From NCBI RefSeq assembly GCF_026213295.1, contig NC_079415.1, forward strand, positions 29,055,681 to 29,119,680: a DNA stretch of 64,000 nucleotides, written 5' to 3'. Positions 16,950-28,718 of this stretch are shown here, piece after piece. Under the pieces are notes generated by a model that was not told where the DNA came from, did no database searches, and worked only from the letters and a program-made list of their open reading frames with translations. Made by a program: the position numbers and the translations under genes. Origin of the DNA: Gadus chalcogrammus (Eukaryota; Chordata; Actinopteri; Gadiformes; Gadidae). Each line of letters opens with the position of its first letter. Within the stretch, counting starts at the first letter, position 1.

Positions 16950-17428
16950 GAGCCCTGCATTGCGCATCTGTTGACCTTTATCCATTTACAGTAAACAGAT
17001 AATTTTTTCTTGCTGGAAGATATTTTATATTGTTTTCATATTATTATTTACTGACAGTGATTACAGAATGCGAGTGTGTGTTATATTGAAAGCGAGGCTG
17101 GGTGTGCCTATGAATATAGGCTACAGTGAGTTTTTTAAGGTGCTGTACAAGCAAATCATATTGACTACTATACAGTGACAAAGAGTGTACAGTAACCTAC
17201 TTCATTCAATATTGAATAGGCTACTGTAGCCTACACTATGTACAGATGGTTTTGCTCTTTGCTCATGGCAGTTGTGGCAGTCATTTTAACATGTCAGCAG
17301 GCAAGCTTCACTCATTCAAGGATGTATAATGCTTTGTCCTGCCTACTTGGAACGTGTTTTGAAAGTCTTGTATTGTCATCCCCAAATAATGCTGCAATGT
17401 AATAATATACATCTTTAAATGCACAATA

Positions 17429-17868
17429 ATGAATCATTACCTTTATTATGACTTATCCAAGATTTTTATTGGCTCCCAGAATGCAGGTCTGTTAGTGACT
17501 CCCATTATCTCTAAAAACAGACTGGGAAGTCGAGCCTTCAGTTACTGGGCTCCTTTACTGTGGAACCAGCTCTCCCCATGGGTCAGAGAGGCAGACCCCC
17601 CCCCCCCCCCTCACCTTTCGCACCTTGTAGTTTGGCCTTGGCGTCTCGCATTCTCTCTGTGTTTCCACATATTCTCCACAGCTCCATCCCCAGTCTGAAC
17701 GAACTGCAATTTTTCCCCTTGGTTTTCCTGGGAGTTTTTACTCAGTCGATGTGAGGGTTTAAGGGAAGAGGATGTTGTTATGATGCTCATGCTATGTAAA
17801 GCCCTTTGAGACAAACTGTTTGTAAAAACGGGCTATAAAAATAAAATTGCCTTGCCTTGCCTAACCCG
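17429..17868 (+). mobile_element. L2-like LINE 3' end
   Basis: The plus strand encodes SRAFSYWAPLLWNQLSPWVREA, the typical end of fish L2/Maui-type reverse-transcriptase proteins (quoted region spans about 17,530-17,595). A 3'UTR follows with GTAAAGCCCTTTGAGACAAA, AATAAAATTG and a (CCTTG)n-like tail. It is 5'-truncated, and a poly-C tract interrupts the frame. Confidence 0.7.
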
Positions 17869-17984
17869 CTTGGACTGTAATTCCTATTCATGCTACTAGT
17901 TTGATCATTGACTGACTACATGAATAGAGATTCTTATAGAGGTCTTATAGTCAAACGGTATAGGGTATATCACATTTTTTATGT

Positions 17985-18122
17985 GTTTAGGCCAGTTATG
18001 AGATCTAGTTAACATCATTAAAAGTCATTTCCAAACACATTAAAGAAAAGAAAAAAACAAAAGCAAAGACATTTGGCAGCAGTAGCACACTTTTACTTAA
18101 ACAGAGTGGGATAGGAATCAGG
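17985..18122 (+). repeat. Dispersed repeat with empty Harbinger site
   Basis: Matches 31,983-32,127 in the same orientation. There the sequence is interrupted after AATCAG by a Harbinger end; here AATCAGGTTAAC continues, so this copy shows the pre-insertion site. Confidence 0.7.
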
Positions 18123-18689
18123 TTAACAAAACATAACATCTAAGCTGTCTAACACATTACCAACGCAACATTGAAACATCATAAAACATCACAAAAAAAA
18201 CAGCTGCAATACAAAGAGTTTGCTTTGTATTCCAGCTGGCCTGTTATGAGCAAATTTCTATACGCTACTATAGATCCATTCCAAAACATGTTCCAAGTAG
18301 GCAGGACAACGCATAATGCATCCTGGAATGAGTGAAGCTTGCCTGCCAACACGTTAAAATGACTGTCACAACTGCCATGAGCAAAACCATTTGTACATAG
18401 TGTAGGCTACAGTAGCCTATTCGATATTGAATGAAGTAGGTTACTTTACACTCCCTGTCACTGTACAGAGTAGACAATATGATTTGCTTGTACAGCACCT
18501 TAAAAAACTCACTGTAGCCTATATTCATAGGCACACTCAGCCTCGCTTTCAATATAACACGCACTCGCATTCTGTAAACACCATCAGTAAATAATATGAA
18601 AAGAATATAAAATATCTTTCAACAAGAAATAATTTGTTTACTTTAAATGGATAAAGGTCAACAAATGCGCAATTTTCAGCTGTCAGAAA

Positions 18690-19040
18690 TGTGTTGTGAT
18701 CACTTGTATTCCTCATAGCTCTCAGGCTGTGAGGAATTCAGCAGCCAGCGATTTCAGGTCTGCTCTGCATGTATTAACTGTGGCTAAACATCAACTGCAC
18801 TGAAGTCATCATAACTTCATAAGTTCTCATTTTCAAATGATTATGAAAACTATTATTGTTATTTGAAGCCGTGTCAGTCTTGACTGTGGGTGGTGTGGTC
18901 CTCTGTGTCTGCTAGTGTCTATAATACAGTAATATTTTTGTCGACATTATCAAACGGAAGAACTTTTATTATGAAGAGCACAGGGCAATGAAGCACGCTA
19001 GCCAACAAGAGGACCCGCCCACCGGCGGAAACCAGATATT
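18690..19040 (-). repeat. Dispersed repeat, inverted copy of 34,071-34,220 plus 35,569-35,870
   Basis: The reverse complement matches the two segments flanking the hAT at 34.2-35.6 kb. The site CCACCCACAGTCAAGACTG is uninterrupted here, so this copy predates that insertion. Confidence 0.75.
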
Positions 19041-19192
19041 GAGTGGTAAACTCGTTTTGGTAAGAAGAACCAAAAAACGAATAAACGAACTGAAATTTTG
19101 ATTTGTTTTTTTGGACAAAACGAAAAAACGGCTGGTTTTTGGTTTCTGCTTGCGTCAATTATTCCCAGAAAACAGTAATAAAACGTACCTTG

Positions 19193-20657
19193 CTCTGATT
19201 GGTTGTTCAGACGAGCCCACTGAATCACCGAAAAACAAGGAAATAGCCTAGGCTAGAAATGAATTCCTATTAAATAGTTATAGTGCAGTTAGCAGAATAC
19301 ACGCATGACTATTTTGTGCAGACCACGATAATGACGTTGTAGCCTGCACGTTCAAGAGAGAAAGAAAGCAAACAATAAAAATACGTAAAATTCAAAAGAA
19401 AATAAATGTTATGAACTACACAAGTGTTGACTGATTTGTGCCAAGGTGTTTACCTAAAATGTGTTTTCAAAGTGATCCCTAAATGCCGGCCAAATTCATT
19501 GTCATGGTGATCGCCATCATCATCGTCTGGGTGTGGAATGTTCCTCCGCTTGCAGAGGTTGAGTAGAATGGCACATACATTAATGACTGTGCTTGCCCTC
19601 TCTCTGGGGTGAGGCGTATTTCGCCGTGGAGGACATGAACCGACGTTTCACCTGCCCAATTCCTCTCTCCACAACATTTCATGTATTTTTGTGTGCTCTA
19701 GCATATATGGAAGAAATCAGTAAACAATAATAAATATGGATTCAACAAATAAAAGGCGTCAAAGAGCCAATACGATGTGTTTTACACGTAGGACGAAGCG
19801 TAATATGCGTAATCACTTACATGTTATACTTAAACTGTGCTCCCGGTTGTGGATTGAGGTAGGGTGTCTAGAGCCACGTCTTGCATGGATAGTCACTGTC
19901 TCCCAGCAAGTGACACCCAACTGGTAGATCTCAAAAAGCTGCCTCAGAACGCTCTCCATTAAAATGCACGAATCAAGGGTAGCTGAAGATCCAGGCCACT
20001 TTGCAGCAACATCCAATAGGCTATGTTAAAATTTGCATCAAAAACAACCTGCGTGTTGATGGAATGCACTTTCTTCCTATTGACGAACACGTCCTCGTCT
20101 TTTGATGGCGCAATTATTTTTATGTGCGTCCCGTCAATAGCACCGACCACACTGGGCATACCTGCAATTGCCATGAAGTTGGCTTTGATCCTGTGTAATT
20201 GTTGAATGTCCAAAGGAAAGTTTATGGCACGGCTGACTGATGGTTGCGATATTTTTAAGTCGTCGGCATTGCAAAGTTGCATTGCACCTGTTGCTAAATA
20301 ACGTAGTATGGCTAAACATTTTATTTCGGGACTAATCGGATTATTCCTGTTAGTCGGGGACGTTATTGCATTGCGATCAACTCCACAACAAGTTTAATAC
20401 CCTAAAATTTCGTCTCGCAGGCATTTACGATTCTTTGTGAATAGGTCTTACTGAGTTAGGAGTCCTCTTGAGGACTTTTAAGCTCTCCTAGACTTAGGTG
20501 CTACTTTTAGGCCTAAAATACTTTGTGAATTGCTCTTAGTGAAAAAAGTTAGGAGTCCTAAATTTAAGAGTGACACACCCATTATTTTTAGGAGTTACTC
20601 CTAAATTCGCCAGTTAGGACCTACTTTTAGCCCTAAAATCCTTTGTGAAAACGGCCC
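19193..20657 (-). mobile_element. PIF/Harbinger transposon, decayed, copy 1
   Basis: The right end carries the inverted terminus of GGGCCGTTTTCACAAAGG, followed by CAG, which fits a CWG 3-bp target. The left end is truncated at about 19,193. Repeated subterminal TTAGGAGT/ACTCCTAA motifs match the copy at 32.6-34.1 kb. Confidence 0.8.
19560..20282 (-). pseudogene. HARBI1-like transposase remnants
   Basis: Minus-strand fragments read VVGAIDGTHIKIIAPSKDED, then FVNRKKVHSINTQVVFDANF, AKWPGSSATLDSCILMES and HVLHGEIRLTPER. These correspond to the DDE_Tnp_4 transposase, including the first catalytic Asp (GAIDGTHI). The second Asp region is altered (the usual STHDS is replaced) and frames are broken, so the copy is inactive. 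Confidence 0.8.
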
Positions 20658-20660
20658 CAG

Positions 20661-21505
20661 ATCACCAGCCGCCACGGCAAACAAGGAGTGAAGGGTGACC
20701 AATGCTAGGAATCTTCCTCTGTCCCATTAGAATAATGCTGCACTCTAGGAGGACCTGCATGAACTGACTCAAGCATCGAGATCTAGACATTTAACCAGGG
20801 ACCTTTTTTAAGTGGATCCTCTTCAACCACGATTGCCTATTGTGGTACAAGATATGAATTAGAAAATAATGGCAGTAGAAAGACAACAATTAGAAAGTCA
20901 AAACAAGAGGTAGTTGGCATTAAGGACATGACAAAAGGTTAGTGAAATGAACACAATCATGTATAATGTGGGGTTTAATTGCAGTCTATTTCACAGGTGA
21001 ACTTTGCAGGCTTTTTCTAATAACAAAGGTAGAGGTAATGACATAGTTGTGGAAATATCAAAACGTAACTTCAATATACAATTGTATACAAATTACATGA
21101 ACCCTGTTTATATAATTAATCAATTTAAAGTAATTTATATACATTCTCCTTGGACCTAGAGATACCTCCCGTCCCCTCTAATTAAAAGGCATTAAGATAG
21201 TTTGCATTTGCAACTTACTGAACAAATGCTTGGTCAATTTGCTGCCTGTTTCTTCCCATGATTAAGCTCTAAAAATAAATCAAATGTTTTGCAGTCAGAA
21301 GTGTCCGAGAACTAAGTCATTCTTCATCACAGACATCATTTCTCAAAAATAAAAACATGGCGAATCAAAGTTGGAAAGCGTTTAATCATGATGAAAAAAA
21401 ACAGCACCTGGATACAGGCGTCAAAGAATCCCTTTGACGTGGTAGTTCGGAATTTTGGACAAAGGGCCTGATTCCCATAACGTTAGAAATAAAACTAACC
21501 TTGCG
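20661..21505. other. Intergenic DNA, 3' flank of zinc-finger gene
   Basis: AT-rich, with no gene seen. It probably contains the 3'UTR of the minus-strand zinc-finger gene. Confidence 0.4.
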
Positions 21506-23760
21506 TTAGAAATTAAACTTCTCGCCGCTGTGAGTCTTCATGTGGACGTTCAGGGTGTCATGCCGAGCGAAGCGCTTTGTGCATTGGTCGCAACTGTAGG
21601 GCTTCTCGCCGGTGTGAGTCCTAATGTGGATCTTCAGCATGCCTTTCGAACTGAAGCGCTTCGTGCATTGGTCACACCCGTAGGGCTTCTCGTCGGTGTG
21701 AGTCCTCATGTGGACGTTCAGGGACGAGCTCTGGCTGAAGCGCTTCGTGCATTGGTCACACCTGTAGGGCTTCTCGCCGGTGTGAGTCCTAATGTGGATC
21801 TTCAGCATGCCTTTCGAACTGAAGCGCTTCGTGCATTGGTCACACCCGTAGGGCTTCTCGTCGGTGTGAGTCCTCATGTGGACGTTCAGGGACGAGCTCT
21901 GGCTGAAGCGCTTCGTGCATTGGTCACACCTGTAGGGCTTCTCGCCGGTGTGAGTCCTAATGTGGATCTTCAGCATGCCTTTCGAACTGAAGCGCTTCGT
22001 GCATTGGTCACACCCGTAGGGCTTCTCGTCGGTGTGAGTCCTCATGTGGACGTTGAGGGACACGCTATGGCTGAAGCGCTTCGTGCATTGGTCACACCTG
22101 TAGGGCTTCTCGCCGGTGTGAGTCCTCATGTGGCTCTTCAGGTTTCCACTTTCACTGAAGCGCTTCGTGCATTGGTCACACCCGTAGGGCTTCTCACCGG
22201 TGTGAGTCCTCATGTGGCCCTTCAGTTCGTTACTTTGACTGAAGCTCTTCGTGCATTGGTCACAGCTGTAGGGCTTCTCGCCGGTGTGAGTCCTCATGTG
22301 GTTCTTCAGGTCGTTTTGCCGGCTGAAGCTCTTCATGCATTGGTCACAGCTGTAGGGTTTCTCCCCGGTGTGAGTCTTCATGTGGCTCTTCAGTACCTTT
22401 TGCTGACTGAAGCTCTTCGTGCATTGGTCACAGCTGTAGGGCTTCTCCCCGGAGTGAGTCATTTTGTGGATCCTCAGGGAATCTTTCCCTCTGTAGCGCT
22501 TCGTGCATTGGTCGCACCCGTAGGGCTTCTCGTCGGTGTGAGTCCTCATGTGGACGTTCAGGGACGAGCTCTGGCTGAAGCTCTTAGTGCATTGGTCACA
22601 GCTGTAGGGTTTCTCCCCAGTGTGAGTCTTCATGTGGCGCTTCAGTGCGTTTTGCAGACTGAAGCTCTTCGTGCATTGGTCACAGCTGTAGGGCTTCTCC
22701 CCGGAGTGCGTTCTCATGTGGATCTTCAGGGACGAGCTATGGCTGAAGCGCTTCGTGCATTGGTCACAGCTGTAGGGTTTCTCCCCGGTGTGAGTCTTCA
22801 TGTGGCTCTTCAGGTAGTCACTTTGACTGAAGCGCTTTGTGCATTGGTCACACCTGTAGGGCTTCTCCCCGGTGTGAGTCTTCATGTGGATCTTCAGGTT
22901 GCCTTTCTGACTGAAGCGCTTCGTGCATTGGTCACACCGGTAGGGCTTCTCTCCGGTGTGAGTCCTCATGTGGCTCTTCAGCTTGCCTTTCTGACTGAAG
23001 AGCTTCGTGCATTGGTCGCACCCGTAGGGCTTCTCGTCGGTGTGAGTCCTCATGTGGTTCTTCAGTACGTTTAGCTGACTGAAGCTCTTCGTGCATTGGT
23101 CACAGCTGTAGGGCTTCTCACCGGTGTGGGTCCTCATGTGGTTCTTCAGTTCGTATTGCTGACTGAAGCTCTTTGTGCATTGGTCACAGCTGTAGGGCTT
23201 CTCCCCGGAGTGAGTCATTTTATGGATCCTCAGGGAATCTTTCCATCTGTAGCGCTTGATGCATTGGTCGCACCCGTAGGGCTTCTCGTCGGTGTGAGTC
23301 CTCATGTGGCTCTTCAGTACGTTTAGCTCACTGAAGCTCTTCGTGCATTGGTCACAGCTGTAGGGTTTCTCCCCGGTGTGAGTCCTCATGTGGCTCTTCA
23401 GCTTTTCTTTCTGACTGAAGCTCTTCGTGCATTGTTCACAGCTGTAGGGCTTCTTCCGAGAGCAAGTCCTCATGTGGATCTTCAGGAAGTCTTCCCGTAT
23501 GTAGCGCTTCTTGCATTGGCCGCACCCGTACGGCTTCTTGTTTGGTCGGGTCCTCATGTGTACCATCATATTGGCATTGTTGGGAGAAACCATCCACAAA
23601 CCATCCACCGCCAGTGGGCCCTCCCCTTTTCCGTAGACGCTCAGGATCCGCAGCTCCCCGTTGTGACTGGCCATGTGGGCGGAGCCAGGGGCGTCCACAC
23701 ACAGACTCTCTGAGGTGTCGCCGCGCTGCGTGCTGCAGTCTCTGAATTCATTGCCGTCGT
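21506..23760 (-). CDS. C2H2 zinc-finger gene, terminal exon (24 fingers)
   Basis: The last coding exon of a minus-strand gene. An acceptor TCTCTGAAG precedes 23760, and entry phase 1 fits exon 4. It starts with a module (STQRGDTSESL, SHNGELRILSVYGKGEG) and then encodes 24 tandem fingers with TGEKPY linkers; the first ends in Cys (HMRTC) instead of His. Fingers 18-23 are three nearly identical two-finger units of 168 bp. Such poly-finger proteins are usually nuclear, sequence-specific DNA-binding regulators; no KRAB or SCAN is visible. Target and effector mode are unknown. Translation ends EKFNF then TAA. The antisense frame over the array is a codon-bias artefact. Confidence 0.92.
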
Positions 23761-24268
23761 CTTCAGAGAGGAAAACAAAGACAGAGAAAGTAATGGTATT
23801 AATTAATTATTTGCACAAAGGGACACAGCATGTACTTGCACACACTGATGCATTAGAAGAAGTATATTTTGACACTTTCTTTCTAACGTCTTTTTGTTTA
23901 TTATGCATTTCCCTTGTTCCCCTTGGGGGGGTCAAGGGTCAAAGGCTTCAGCTGAATAGGCACCGCTACGTCTCCACCTTTTAAGGAGGTGGGGAGGTCA
24001 TCAAGACACAACCCAGGTCATCTATGGTTTCCGATCACCTGCTTTACCAATACTGTAGTTATACTGGGAATCAGAGCGGATTCAGCATTCCTGACATCTG
24101 CCATGAAGAAGATGTAAATCATTCTACTATAAACTGTATAGTAGTCCTTGTGTTTTTGCAGGGTGCCGGTCATGATGCTTTTCAAAAGAGGACCAGAACA
24201 GTTAGAATGGATTACATTCTCAGTTGGTAGGTCAGTTTACTTGCATGGATGCAATGTGTATTACTAAC

Positions 24269-24332
24269 CTACAGCGGGCATGCCTCCACCAATATCGTCT
24301 TCAACCTTGATTGAAATGGTGTCTGGGGTCTC
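24269..24332 (-). CDS. Zinc-finger gene exon 4
   Basis: 64 bp bounded by acceptor GAAAGCAG and donor GTTAGT. It encodes ETPDTISIKVEDDIGGGMPAV, the acidic IKVEDD motif often found ahead of the finger exon in fish C2H2 genes. Entry phase 0 and exit phase 1 match exons 3 and 5. The frame stays open upstream to an ATG at 24404 that directly follows a stop, so an alternative first exon is possible. Confidence 0.75.
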
Positions 24333-24529
24333 CTGCTTTCCACATAAAGAAGGAAACACATTTTCATTTCCTTTCATTTGCTCAGAATAGTTGTTAATCC
24401 CCATTTACGATAGACTGGGTTCCCCCAACTTGTTCTGACGGCGATTTGAATTCGCCCTGTAGAAGGGTCTGGAGAAGAGCAATTCATATCTTTCTGCTTC
24501 CGATACGTTTTTGGAGAAGCTGTCACACC

Positions 24530-25070
24530 CAAATTGTACTGGGGGCGAAACTTGTACCGCCTACGTAATCTGCGTTCGAAATTTCCAAACCTGCCTGGCA
24601 ACTGACGATCGCGTCGAACGTTGCCTGGCAACGGACGATCGCGTCTAACGATGACGTAGGAAGGTTCATGAATATTCAAACATTTGCGCTCATTCATTGA
24701 GCGTCGCAAGACGAAATAACATCAAGCAGATAACACTTATTTTACAAATGACATTTATTAGCGTTGCTAACTTTATATTTGCATTGGACGTAATTGTTAA
24801 ATGGCATTTAGCTAGTAAACTGAGTGTATTAACACAAGCTAGCTAGACTATGATACAATTTAAAACGCTCAATTTACTAGCTATATTCAATACATTACAA
24901 ATATAAAGTAAAAAAAAGTGTTGTCTGTATTATTTACTCTATTATTTACTGTTATTTCTTCTTTGGCAACATCAGCGAACGTTTTTTGAAACCTGCCTAG
25001 CAACGGACAATCGTGTCGAACGATGACGTAATGTTTCGAACGCGAATTACGTAGGTGGTACAATTTTGGT
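24530..25070. mobile_element. Inverted-repeat element in zinc-finger intron
   Basis: TTGTACCGCCTACGTAATC near 24,543 is inverted near 25,060 (ATTACGTAGGTGGTACAA). Next to the left arm a 30-bp unit (TGCCTGGCAAC then GACGATCGCGTC) is repeated twice, with a third, diverged direct copy at about 24,990. Non-autonomous; superfamily unknown. Confidence 0.55.
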
Positions 25071-25373
25071 GCAACAGCGCCAATCACAAAGTTGGCTTCT
25101 CCCCCTGGCACCCTATTGGCTAGTTAAACACAATGACGAAAGGGAAGCGACGGCAAGCAGACATTTGCGTACAGAGTCAGTTGAACAAGTTGATCAAGCC
25201 TCTTGTGCTGAAGACAATGACAGCAGCTTCCCCAGACCAACGAGTCTGGCAATAGCCAGGCTACACTTACGACTCATTAAATCCTAAAGGAGTGTGCTTT
25301 CTATGGATGTGTGCTGGAGTTGTAGCAGAGGACGCCTCTCATTTGGATGCTGAATAAGAAGATGATTTCCAAC

Positions 25374-25657
25374 CTGCACACTCAGCTCCTCGTGGCAGAC
25401 CAGCCGCTCGCCGCGCTCCAGGCTCTTGGCCGCGCTGTGGTCCGCAGACAGCGAGTTCAGGGCCTCCACTTCTGACGCGGTGAAGAGGGTGTCATGGCCG
25501 TCCACCGCCAGTGGGCCCTCCCCTTTACCGTAGACGCTCAGGATCCGCAGCTCCCCGTTGTGACTGGACATGTGGGAGGAGCCAGGGCCGTCCACACCCA
25601 GACTCTCTGAGGTGGCGCCGCGCTGCGTGCTACGGTCTCCAAAGGCATCACAGTCTT
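25374..25657 (-). CDS. Zinc-finger gene exon 3
   Basis: 284 bp from acceptor CCCTCTGCAG to donor CAG|GTTGGA, entry phase 1 and exit phase 0. It encodes EDCDAFGDRSTQRGATSESL, SHNGELRILSVYGKGEGPLA, and a helical tail with SLERGERLVCHEELSVQ. The first half is a duplicate of the start of exon 5, and the intron bases upstream of both exons are also similar. No known fold is recognised. Confidence 0.8.
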
Positions 25658-25767
25658 CTGCAGAGGGAGGAAAAAAAGACCAAGTAATCGTATTGATACA
25701 CTGTTTGCATAAAAGGAGGAAGTGTGTATTTGTACACATGAAATAAACTTTTTAAATGCATGTTTAT

Positions 25768-26739
25768 TAGGGCTGTAACGATATGCATATCGAAACCGGA
25801 ATCATGACACTCAAAACCACAAACCTGTCTCGCGGTGTGAGAAGGCAGAAGCACGATACGCCCTTTCTAACTCTCCGGTCAAATTGTCAGATGGAAATTT
25901 GCTAATAATCTGTCTAAATAATAGTCTGCTGACACCGCCCCCTCTTATCAATGCCGTAAGTCTGCGACGAGAAGCCCTCTCTGTGATGACAGCTCTCCGT
26001 GGCGACGGAGGATTGCATTTCTCCACAGCCTGCGAAGTCCTCCTATACGATATGAACGACATTTATCCAGAGTGGGACAAATGCGAAAAAATAGCCCGTG
26101 TGATCCTGTCTCTATTGTTTTGTGTGCTTTGAACGGCAGTTGTCTGCTTATAGGTCGGAATGAAGCGGCCACCGATTATTGACAGGATGGGTACTTTATT
26201 CTACCGGACTCGTTTGTTTCTTCACTAGACACACACACTACCGTTCGCTCTCCTCACTCGTCCACTCACTCGCTGACGTCACTCACTCACACACACATAC
26301 ATACGCTACTCGTAACAGTGCCTCGTTATCGCGAATCAGACGTTCATGTTTTTTCCCCATCTATTTGAAAGTTAGGCTATTAAACATGTTGCATTCTATA
26401 CGGCCTGATTATGTCATTATTTAAGCTACATAGCCTAATAAGAATCCATAATAGGATATTTGACTAAACCACAAAACTAGTTGAGGGTTTTTGCCTACCT
26501 GCAAGCATCCTCCAACAGCAATCTTTGGTTATTTATTTATTAATGTAGCGATGCATTAATAGTATTCTTTCTGTTCAAATCTGATCAGTGTTCCAAAATA
26601 TTTTTTATTAAATGTTACATTAAGTTTATTGTTATACAAGTGTTGTTTAAGATTAAAAAAAATCGTGGGAAGTATCGAACAGTGGGTCAAAAATCTTGAT
26701 ACAAACCGAATCGTGAGTTGGTTTATTGTTACAGCCCTA
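25768..26739. mobile_element. Non-autonomous hAT element with 8-bp TSD
   Basis: TIRs TAGGGCTGTAACGAT and ATTGTTACAGCCCTA are flanked by exact 8-bp duplications ATGTTTAT (25,760-25,767 and 26,740-26,747). It lies in an intron of the zinc-finger gene. No transposase. The internal 26,140-26,310 segment is shared with the hAT at 37.3-38.4 kb. Confidence 0.9.
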
Positions 26740-27295
26740 ATGTTTATGTAACATTGAGACCGAGGGTTTAAAATGTGTACTGCAGACAAAGATTCAGAGT
26801 TTTGGAGAGAGATGTCTCCTCCAGCACCATCCCCCCTATACTCAAAGCTCAAGCGGGGGCCAGGTGGAGGACACTGAACGAAAAACCAGCGCAAAATGAT
26901 CCGAGCACAACATGACATGAGACAAGTCATGCGAGTACGGATAGTGTACTACGTTTAAGGGAACTCATGGAAGTATGGATATTGGAGCACAGCACAAATG
27001 ACAACGTGTCCTACCCTGTAGGCTGATCAGCTAACATTCATAAATTGTGAATTCATTGATCTTTGAGAATAATAAACCAGCTCATGTGATATCGGTCTTG
27101 AAACCCTTCTGGGCTCTTGACTGATTCCATCTTTGAAATACAACTCCCAAGTTTGACTCGTGTTTAACAGGGCGCTGGTCATGATGCTTTTCCAAAGAGC
27201 TTTTTAGCGCAGTTAGAGTCTAGCATCAGCCTAGAATCTATGCTGCCTAGAATCTACTACATCAAGTAAATGTACTCAGGGTGGAAAGTACATAC

Positions 27296-27428
27296 CTTCA
27301 ATTGTAAAGTGGGACCGCAGAGTCTTTAAGGATAGCCGTTTGGCTACAGTATGTGTTTCCAGGTGGTCTGTATGGCAGGCAACATCCCTTGAGAGAAGCT
27401 GCTGAATGTAAACACTTGATGAGCTGGC
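27296..27428 (-). CDS. Zinc-finger gene exon 2
   Basis: 133 bp from acceptor CTCTACACAG to donor GAAG|GTATGT, entry phase 0 and exit phase 1. It encodes SSSVYIQQLLSRDVAC, then ETHTVAKRLSLKTLRSHF. The SLKTLRSHF ending is, from memory, common in fish proteins with an N-terminal THAP-like exon. Phase fits exons 1 and 3. Confidence 0.7.
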
Positions 27429-28369
27429 CTGTGTAGAGACAACAAGGTAAAATTAGTACTCAATTTACTTTGTATGCATTCCAGGTGCAAGTTGTAAGAA
27501 GACATAAGATAAGCATGTTTAGTGAATTATATTAGCCTAATACTTAAAATTAGATCTATGAAATGATCAAATGAATTTATATAATTTATTTGTTTGCATA
27601 TTTCGTTTATCTGAAAAGTTCATTGCATCATCTCAATAGAATTACATCAAGCTCTGCAGAAATCTGCTAATAACCCATTGATTTGAATCAGGTGTGATGG
27701 GGAAAATATGAGTGGGCCCTGGAATGGCAGTCCAACCCGCAACTCACTACCTGTGAACTCGTACCAGATCGATGTATAACATTATGCTGCATCCGGGGAC
27801 ACATTTCAGACCGTAAGTTGCGAGCTGTAACGGTGGTCATTATTATTATCAACCTTTATTTACCCAGGCAAGCAAATTAAAAACCAAATTCTTATTTTCA
27901 AGTGCAGCCTGAAAAGAGCTAATTCGCTCTTTAAGGGGTAGAGGGAGGGGAGTGCTCAAAGTGAAAACGAGGTGATGGTAGAGGGTTGTGAAAACGCTAC
28001 AACTACTGCGGTCACGTAGCTGGAAAAAGACAGTTGTATTAATTTATAGTAGGGTGAGCAGACATTCTTAAAGATTCGGGACATTCCCTTGGTATCTAAG
28101 CAGCAGAGATCAGTGCCTGTACCCCCTTTGCTGAACTTCTCGTGTGATCCCCCTGGTTTGCAGAGGTGCCCATTCAGACAGAACGGTTATCCAAATAACA
28201 GAAGTGTACAACACTCGCATTACAGTGCGTGTATTCACACACATACCTGATGCCATCTACCTTTACATTAGAGACAGTAACTGGGCTGGTAGCTGTAGAG
28301 CTAATGCTAGGGTAACAAGGTAACCATATACAGCAAAGCAACACAATAATATAGAGGTAGTTGACTTAC

Positions 28370-28531
28370 TTGTCCGAGGTTTGTAGCTGAGCCGAGGAGA
28401 GTTGGTACAGATCCGGACTCCATTTCCAAACGTTCAGCAAGTCCAGCTTTGTATTGGACCAAGTTGAGGAAGTCGGTGAAATGTTTGGCGCGTTTCCAGA
28501 GAAAATAGGCTCGGATGAAGGAACTAAACAT
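28370..28531 (-). CDS. Zinc-finger gene exon 1, degenerate THAP-like
   Basis: Donor CAA|GTAAGT ends a frame with KHFTDF, QYKAGLAERLEMESGSVPTL and GSATNLGQ, resembling the C-terminal half of a THAP-like zinc module. The Cys expected before KHF is Arg. The N-terminal half (SCSVLGCTNDHKNVCLVP, up to 28,620) is in another frame, with SGNAPN and AKHF read from overlapping bases. This suggests a deletion between short repeats (GCGCCAAAC). As it stands, the best in-frame start is the ATG at 28531, giving a predicted 965-residue protein over five exons. Confidence 0.55.
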
Positions 28532-28718
28532 ACATTTTTGTGATCATTTGTACATCCCAACACTGAGCAACTGCCATGCTTGCAAGCTATGATGTCTCTC
28601 CAGGAAAGAACTGTGTGTAATGTGTATGCTGAGCCCACGCGGTCGTAGCTCCTTTTCTCATGGGCGGTCGGGACAAATTCTCTGGGCGGGCAAAGCAGAG
28701 AAAGGGGAGGTAACCTTT

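Larger units (their letters stand above)
16950..18680. repeat. Large inverted repeat, arms of about 400 bp
   Basis: The arm at about 16,960-17,365 is the reverse complement of about 18,280-18,675, with scattered mismatches (for example GCCTATGAATATAGGCTACA against its complement). The 0.9-kb spacer holds an L2-like LINE end and other sequence. It may be two opposed copies of one repeat or the ends of a larger element. Confidence 0.85.

Noticed and set aside
21455..23074. 539-residue plus-strand open frame over the zinc-finger array
   Set aside because: It is a periodic antisense shadow of the finger codons (repeating EALRALVTPVGLL). It has no independent start context and no known domain.
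24374..24709. 111-codon minus-strand frame in the zinc-finger intron
   Set aside because: It lies in the inverted-repeat element and resembles no protein family.
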